From contig DMSR01000115.1 in the NCBI GenBank assembly GCA_003457145.1, forward strand, positions 1 through 8,366: DNA of 8,366 bases, written 5' to 3'. Position numbers and translations under genes: made by a program. Numbering within the stretch: position 1 is the first letter of the stretch; every line of letters begins with the position of its first letter. This document shows positions 5,094 through 8,366 of this stretch, in pieces. The notes below the pieces were generated by a model. That model was not told the origin of the DNA. It did no database searches and worked only from the letters and a program-made list of their open reading frames with translations. This DNA comes from Bacillus sp. (in: firmicutes). GTDB taxonomy: Bacteria > Bacillota > Bacilli > Bacillales > Cytobacillaceae.

Positions 5094-5456
5094 ATGACTC
5101 AAGAACAAATCATTGAAGCAGTTAAAAATATGACTGTTTTAGAACTTAACGATCTAGTAAAAGCAATCGAAGAAGAATTCGGCGTAACTGCTGCTGCACC
5201 AGTTGCTATGATGGGTGGAGCTGCTGGAGCTGCTGTTGAAGAGCAAACTGAATTTGACGTAGTTCTTGCATCTGCTGGCGACCAGAAGATCAAAGTTATC
5301 AAGGTTGTACGTGAAATCACTGGCCTTGGTCTTAAAGAAGCTAAAGAAGTTGTTGACAACGCTCCTAAAGCTCTTAAAGAAGGCATTTCTAAAGAAGAAG
5401 CTGAAGAGCTTAAAGCTAAGCTTGAAGAAGTTGGAGCTAACGTCGAAGTTAAGTAA
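5094..5456 (+). CDS. rplL: 50S ribosomal protein L7/L12
   Basis: The 120-aa acidic, Ala/Glu/Lys-rich protein is typical of L7/L12. Residues 1-30 are the dimerisation domain ([20 protein letters not shown]). A flexible Ala/Gly hinge follows (about 34-50, [15 protein letters not shown]). The C-terminal factor-binding domain (about 53-120) contains [25 protein letters not shown] and [20 protein letters not shown]. Several copies on L10 recruit EF-Tu, EF-G and IF2. AAGGAGG at 5078-5084 precedes ATG 5094, with a 58-bp gap after rplJ. This strong ribosome-binding site fits the need to make L12 in excess of L10. A strong terminator closes the operon. Confidence 0.97.
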   Translation: MTQEQIIEAVKNMTVLELNDLVKAIEEEFGVTAAAPVAMMGGAAGAAVEEQTEFDVVLASAGDQKIKVIKVVREITGLGLKEAKEVVDNAPKALKEGISKEEAEELKAKLEEVGANVEVK

Positions 5457-5463
5457 TGAACCT

Positions 5464-5494
5464 AAAAAGCTCGCTGCTACAGCGGGCTTTTTTT
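5464..5494 (+). terminator. Rho-independent terminator of the rplJL operon
   Basis: AAAAAGCTCGCTG (5464-5476), a CTA loop and CAGCGGGCTTTTT (5480-5492) form a stem of up to 13 bp with one G-U pair, ending in an uninterrupted T-run to 5494. It lies 8 bases after the rplL stop codon. Confidence 0.9.
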
Positions 5495-5510
5495 AACCTT
5501 TCCACTACTT

Positions 5511-5539
5511 TTGCTTTTTGATTTTCTATCGTTTATAAT
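5511..5539 (+). promoter_or_regulatory. Putative rsmC promoter
   Basis: A perfect TATAAT (5534-5539) lies 17 bp downstream of a weak -35 TTGCTT (5511-5516), just after the rplL terminator. This is consistent with separate transcription of rsmC. Confidence 0.5.
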
Positions 5540-5609
5540 ACCGCACAGAGCAATGCAACTCGCAATCGCATCGCATTCTTCGATTAATTCCCCGTGGAGG
5601 TGAGAGATT

Positions 5610-6212
5610 TTGACAGAGCATTATTACTCCAAAAAACCTGGCATTGAAAGTAATCCTGTAAAATGGCAAAGTGAATTAAAAGGCAATAGCTTCAGATTTA
5701 AAACGGATAGCGGCGTTTTTTCGAAGAGTGAAGTCGATTTTGGTTCACGGCTATTAATTGAGAGTTTTGAATTGAAGGATGGTGCTGGCTTAATCCTTGA
5801 TGTCGGGTGCGGTTATGGACCGATCGGGCTTTCGCTCGCAAAGGCATATCCGGAAGCGGCTGTTCACATGGTGGATGTTAACGAAAGAGCGATTTCCCTT
5901 GCGAAGGAAAATGCTGCGGAGAATAAGATTGACAATGTGAAGATATATGAAAGTGATCGTCTTTTATCTGTGGAAGAAAAGCGATTCAATGCTATTCTTA
6001 CCAACCCTCCGATCCGGGCAGGGAAAAAGGTAGTGCATGATATTTTTGAACAAAGTTTCAAGCACATTGATGATGACGGCGAGCTTTGGGTTGTTATCCA
6101 AAAAAAGCAGGGCGCACCTTCCGCTATGGAAAAAATGAGAGAATTGTTCGGGCAAGTAGACATCGTTGCCAAAAGTAAAGGATACTTTATTCTCAAATCT
6201 GTAAAATCTTGA
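5610..6212 (+). CDS. rsmC: Class I SAM-dependent methyltransferase, RsmC/YbxB family
   Basis: The 200-aa protein matches Bacillus YbxB in length and in its position between rplL and rpoB. It has a Rossmann methyltransferase core: motif I LILDVGCGYGPIG (61-73) for SAM binding, motif II MVDVNERA (87-94), and motif IV NPPIRAGK (132-139), the NPP signature of N-methyltransferases acting on exocyclic amines. E. coli RsmC makes m2G1207 in 16S rRNA. This single-domain form lacks the N-terminal degenerate half of E. coli RsmC, as is usual in Firmicutes. The start is TTG 5610, supported by GTGGAGGTG (5594-5602), 7 bases upstream, and by the conserved N-terminus EHYYSKKPG. An rRNA target is inferred from the family; the exact base is not provable here. 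Confidence 0.88.
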   Translation: MTEHYYSKKPGIESNPVKWQSELKGNSFRFKTDSGVFSKSEVDFGSRLLIESFELKDGAGLILDVGCGYGPIGLSLAKAYPEAAVHMVDVNERAISLAKENAAENKIDNVKIYESDRLLSVEEKRFNAILTNPPIRAGKKVVHDIFEQSFKHIDDDGELWVVIQKKQGAPSAMEKMRELFGQVDIVAKSKGYFILKSVKS

Positions 6213-6237
6213 CGTGATAAATCCGCTATGTTAATAT
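6209..6237 (+). promoter_or_regulatory. rpoB promoter (extended -10)
   Basis: TTGACG (6209-6214) overlaps the rsmC stop codon. A 17-bp spacer leads to TAATAT (6232-6237), preceded by TGT as an extended -10. A second -10-like TATAAT occurs at 6292-6297 but has no clear -35. Initiation near 6244 gives an rpoB leader of about 213 nt. Confidence 0.6.
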
Positions 6238-6348
6238 TATAAAATGCCAATATATTAGTTTCCTTTCGTATGCTAATTTAATCGAAAGTTGTATAATTTT
6301 GGTCGTAAAGGGAAAACTAACAAAATAATTGTTCGTTGCTGGAAATGT

Positions 6349-6378
6349 GGTTTTTAAGAGAAAACCCTTTTTCTTTTT
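6349..6378 (+). terminator. Possible attenuator hairpin in the rpoB leader
   Basis: GGTTTT (6349-6354) and AAAACC (6361-6366) form a 6-bp stem with a 6-base loop, followed by CTTTTTCTTTTT (6367-6378). The stem is A/T-rich and weak, but the position in the leader and the pyrimidine tract suggest partial termination or an RNA stabilising role. A Firmicutes rpoB leader RNA motif has been described; I cannot test for membership. Confidence 0.35.
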
Positions 6379-6402
6379 GTCTTTTGAAATGGAGGAAACT
6401 TC

Positions 6403-6429
6403 ATGGACAAGACATGGATAGATGAATAA
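6403..6429 (+). CDS. Possible 8-residue leader peptide upstream of rpoB
   Basis: A tiny frame, ATG to TAA, encodes MDKTWIDE. It is preceded by GGAGG (6391-6395) with a 7-base gap, a better ribosome-binding site than many full genes have. It ends 27 bases before the rpoB TTG, just upstream of the rpoB Shine-Dalgarno. It could be a leader peptide or a ribosome standby/coupling element, or a chance match. No homology can be claimed at this length. Confidence 0.3.
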   Translation: MDKTWIDE

Positions 6430-6456
6430 TAACGCTTTATTTGAGGGGTGAATCAG

Positions 6457-8366
6457 TTGACAGGTCAACTAGTTCAGTATGGACGACACCGCCAACGTAG
6501 AAGTTATGCTCGCATCAGTGAAGTTTTGGAATTGCCGAATCTAATTGAAATCCAAAGCTCTTCTTATCAGTGGTTTCTTGATGAGGGCCTTCGTGAAATG
6601 TTTCATGACATTTCACCGATTGAGGACTTTACTGGTAACTTATCGCTTGAGTTTATCGATTACAGTCTTGGCGAACCGAAATATCCAGTAGAAGAATCGA
6701 AAGAAAGAGACGTTACTTACTCCGCTCCGTTGCGAGTGAAGGTCCGCCTTGTGAATAAGGAAACAGGGGAAGTAAAGGACCAGGATGTCTTCATGGGCGA
6801 TTTCCCGCTTATGACAGAAACTGGAACGTTTGTTATCAATGGAGCTGAAAGGGTTATCGTTTCCCAGCTGGTTCGTTCACCTAGTGTGTACTACAGCGGA
6901 AAATTAGATAAGAATGGTAAAAAAGGATTCTCAGCTACCGTTATTCCGAACCGCGGCGCTTGGTTAGAATATGAAACTGACGCCAAGGATGTTGTATATG
7001 TAAGGATAGATCGTACGAGGAAGCTCCCTGTTACGGTTCTTTTGCGTGCATTAGGGTTCGGCTCTGATCAAGAAATCATTGATTTGATCGGTGATAACGA
7101 ATATATCCGAAACACTCTTGAAAAAGACAACACCGAAGGTACGGAAAAAGCGTTGCTTGAAATTTACGAACGCCTCCGTCCTGGCGAGCCGCCTACAGTT
7201 GACAATGCTAAGAGCCTGTTGGTCTCAAGATTCTTTGATCCGAAGCGCTATGACCTTGCTAACGTAGGGCGTTATAAAATTAACAAGAAACTTCATATTA
7301 AGAATCGTCTATTCGGACAGAAGCTTGCTGAAACATTAGTCGATCCTGAAACTGGAGAAATCGTAGCAGAAAAAGGCGTGACCCTGGACCGTCGTACATT
7401 GGATAAGGTCCTGCCTTTCCTGGAGAAAAATGTAGGCTTTAAGAGCTTTAGCCCTTACGGCGGCGTCGTGGAAGAGGATGTCACTCTGCAAAGCATTAAG
7501 ATTTATGCTCCGAATGATGAAGGTGAAAAAGAGATTAGTGTTCTTGGGAATGCATATGTTCCTGAACCAATCAAAAACATCACGCCGGCTGATATCATAT
7601 CTTCAATCAGTTACTTCTTTAACTTATTGCATGGTGTAGGCGATACGGATGATATTGACCATCTTGGAAACAGACGCCTTCGCTCAGTAGGCGAATTGCT
7701 TCAGAACCAATTCAGAATTGGTTTGTCCAGAATGGAACGTGTAGTCCGTGAAAGAATGTCCATCCAGGATACAAATACGATTACACCGCAGCAATTGATT
7801 AATATTCGCCCGGTAATCGCGTCCATCAAAGAATTCTTTGGAAGCTCCCAGCTTTCACAGTTCATGGACCAGACAAACCCGCTGGCTGAATTAACACATA
7901 AAAGGCGTCTTTCTGCATTGGGACCTGGGGGTCTTACACGTGAACGCGCAGGATTCGAAGTGCGTGACGTTCACTATTCCCACTATGGACGTATGTGCCC
8001 AATCGAAACGCCGGAAGGTCCAAACATTGGTTTGATCAACTCTTTGGCTTTGTACGCCCGCTTGAACGAGTACGGTTTCATTGAAACCCCATACCGTCGC
8101 GTGGTGGACGGCAAAGTGACGATGGACATCGATTACTTGTCCGCCATCGAAGAAGGCAAATACGTCATCGCTCAGGCCAACGCGGCTCTGGACAAAGACG
8201 GCAAGCTGACTGGCGACTTGGTGTCTGCCCGTGAAAACGGCGAATCCATTTTGTGCGGCGCAGAGCGCATCCAGTACATGGACGTGTCTCCAGCTCAGAT
8301 CGTGTCAGTGGCGGCCTCTTTGGTTCCGTTCCTTGAGCACGATGACGCGAACCGCGCGTTGATGGG
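6457..8366 (+). CDS. rpoB: DNA-directed RNA polymerase subunit beta, 5' part, chimeric at its 3' end
   Basis: The frame is open from TTG 6457 to the window edge (636 complete codons of about 1190). The TTG start has GAGGGGTGA (6443-6451) upstream, as in B. subtilis, and the protein opens [20 protein letters not shown]. Seen domains include the protrusion and lobe regions and the rifampicin region near 459-490 ([30 protein letters not shown]). Residues that often mutate to resistance (Q468, D471, H481, S486) are the sensitive type. Up to [15 protein letters not shown] (about 514-529) everything is Bacillus-like. Beyond that the sequence reads [29 protein letters not shown] and [19 protein letters not shown], which are proteobacterial forms. 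The N-terminal part is secure; the last 108 codons are foreign to it. Confidence 0.95.
   Translation, partial: MTGQLVQYGRHRQRRSYARISEVLELPNLIEIQSSSYQWFLDEGLREMFHDISPIEDFTGNLSLEFIDYSLGEPKYPVEESKERDVTYSAPLRVKVRLVNKETGEVKDQDVFMGDFPLMTETGTFVINGAERVIVSQLVRSPSVYYSGKLDKNGKKGFSATVIPNRGAWLEYETDAKDVVYVRIDRTRKLPVTVLLRALGFGSDQEIIDLIGDNEYIRNTLEKDNTEGTEKALLEIYERLRPGEPPTVDNAKSLLVSRFFDPKRYDLANVGRYKINKKLHIKNRLFGQKLAETLVDPETGEIVAEKGVTLDRRTLDKVLPFLEKNVGFKSFSPYGGVVEEDVTLQSIKIYAPNDEGEKEISVLGNAYVPEPIKNITPADIISSISYFFNLLHGVGDTDDIDHLGNRRLRSVGELLQNQFRIGLSRMERVVRERMSIQDTNTITPQQLINIRPVIASIKEFFGSSQLSQFMDQTNPLAELTHKRRLSALGPGGLTRERAGFEVRDVHYSHYGRMCPIETPEGPNIGLINSLALYARLNEYGFIETPYRRVVDGKVTMDIDYLSAIEEGKYVIAQANAALDKDGKLTGDLVSARENGESILCGAERIQYMDVSPAQIVSVAASLVPFLEHDDANRALM
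8041..8366 (+). other. Segment of beta-proteobacterial rpoB joined in frame to Bacillus rpoB
   Basis: From the codon after the conserved GLIN the residues match Burkholderiales-type beta subunits as I remember them: [45 protein letters not shown] and [20 protein letters not shown]. Bacillus would have forms such as LSSYAKVNRFGF, VDPETGKV, DYLTADEEDNYV and VATACIPFLENDDSNRA. By hand count, G+C over 8101-8366 is about 57% (153 of 266), against about 37% over 7501-7620. The codons also change style, with many GC-ending codons and TTG/CTG leucines. The breakpoint lies in the conserved stretch 7996-8043. Confidence 0.85.

Noticed and set aside
6292..6297. TATAAT at 6292-6297 as a second rpoB promoter
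   Set aside because: No acceptable -35 hexamer lies 16-18 bp upstream (TATGCT at best) and no extended -10 precedes it, so it is mentioned only as a weak possibility.
6226..6468. Antisense 80-codon frame across the rsmC-rpoB gap
   Set aside because: It covers the rpoB promoter and leader, has low-complexity content and no ribosome-binding site, so it is a chance opening.
8041..8366. Horizontal transfer of an rpoB segment as the default explanation for the foreign tail
   Set aside because: An in-frame switch between phyla exactly at a near-universal conserved stretch is what a k-mer misassembly produces; transfer is kept only as a less likely alternative.
1..8366. CRISPR arrays, prophage, transposase, toxin-antitoxin or defence genes
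   Set aside because: No regularly spaced repeats, integrase or transposase motifs, or unexplained ORFs of meaningful size occur; the window is a housekeeping ribosomal/RNA polymerase cluster.

Overview
The window is a low-G+C Gram-positive chromosome segment of the family Bacillaceae (Bacillus or a near relative such as Mesobacillus/Neobacillus; genus not resolvable by eye). All genes are on the + strand in the classic Bacillus order: rlmB (3' end) - rae1/yacP - sigH - rpmG - secE - nusG - rplK - rplA - rplJ - rplL - rsmC/ybxB - rpoB (5' part). Protein lengths, strong AGGAGG-type Shine-Dalgarno sequences and SigA-type promoters all fit.

Layout. 1-1421: an RNA-processing and sigma-factor block, made of a 23S rRNA 2'-O-methyltransferase tail, the A-site endoribonuclease Rae1, and SigH with its own promoter overlapping the end of rae1. 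1422-2763: L33, SecE and NusG, with a promoter after sigH, a promoter/terminator pair between secE and nusG, and an unusual ribosome-binding region before nusG. 2764-4315: the L11-L1 operon, with an extended -10 promoter and two RNA folds that resemble the L1 site of 23S rRNA, one before rplK and one before rplA. The rplK-rplA gap also holds a terminator-like hairpin and an interspersed fold-back repeat of about 112 bp. 4316-5494: the L10-L7/L12 operon, with a consensus promoter, an L10-type structured leader ending in an attenuator, and a strong terminator after rplL. 5495-6456: rsmC, then the rpoB promoter and a 5' leader of about 215 nt with a hairpin and a possible 8-codon leader peptide.

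The genes supply ribosomal stalk proteins (L11, L1, L10, L7/L12), transcription elongation and secretion factors, and the RNA polymerase beta subunit, so the region is dominated by growth-rate and autogenous control.

The strongest anomaly is at the right end. rpoB is normal Bacillus-type up to the universally conserved [15 protein letters not shown] block (about 7996-8043). From about 8041 to the window end, the reading frame continues uninterrupted but the protein becomes beta-proteobacterial (Burkholderiales-like) and G+C rises to about 57%. This looks like a chimeric join, most likely an assembly artefact at a conserved stretch, and not a native Bacillus gene. I see no undescribed defence, mobile or biosynthetic system. 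The other points of interest are regulatory RNA structures and a repeat family with two copies in this operon cluster.
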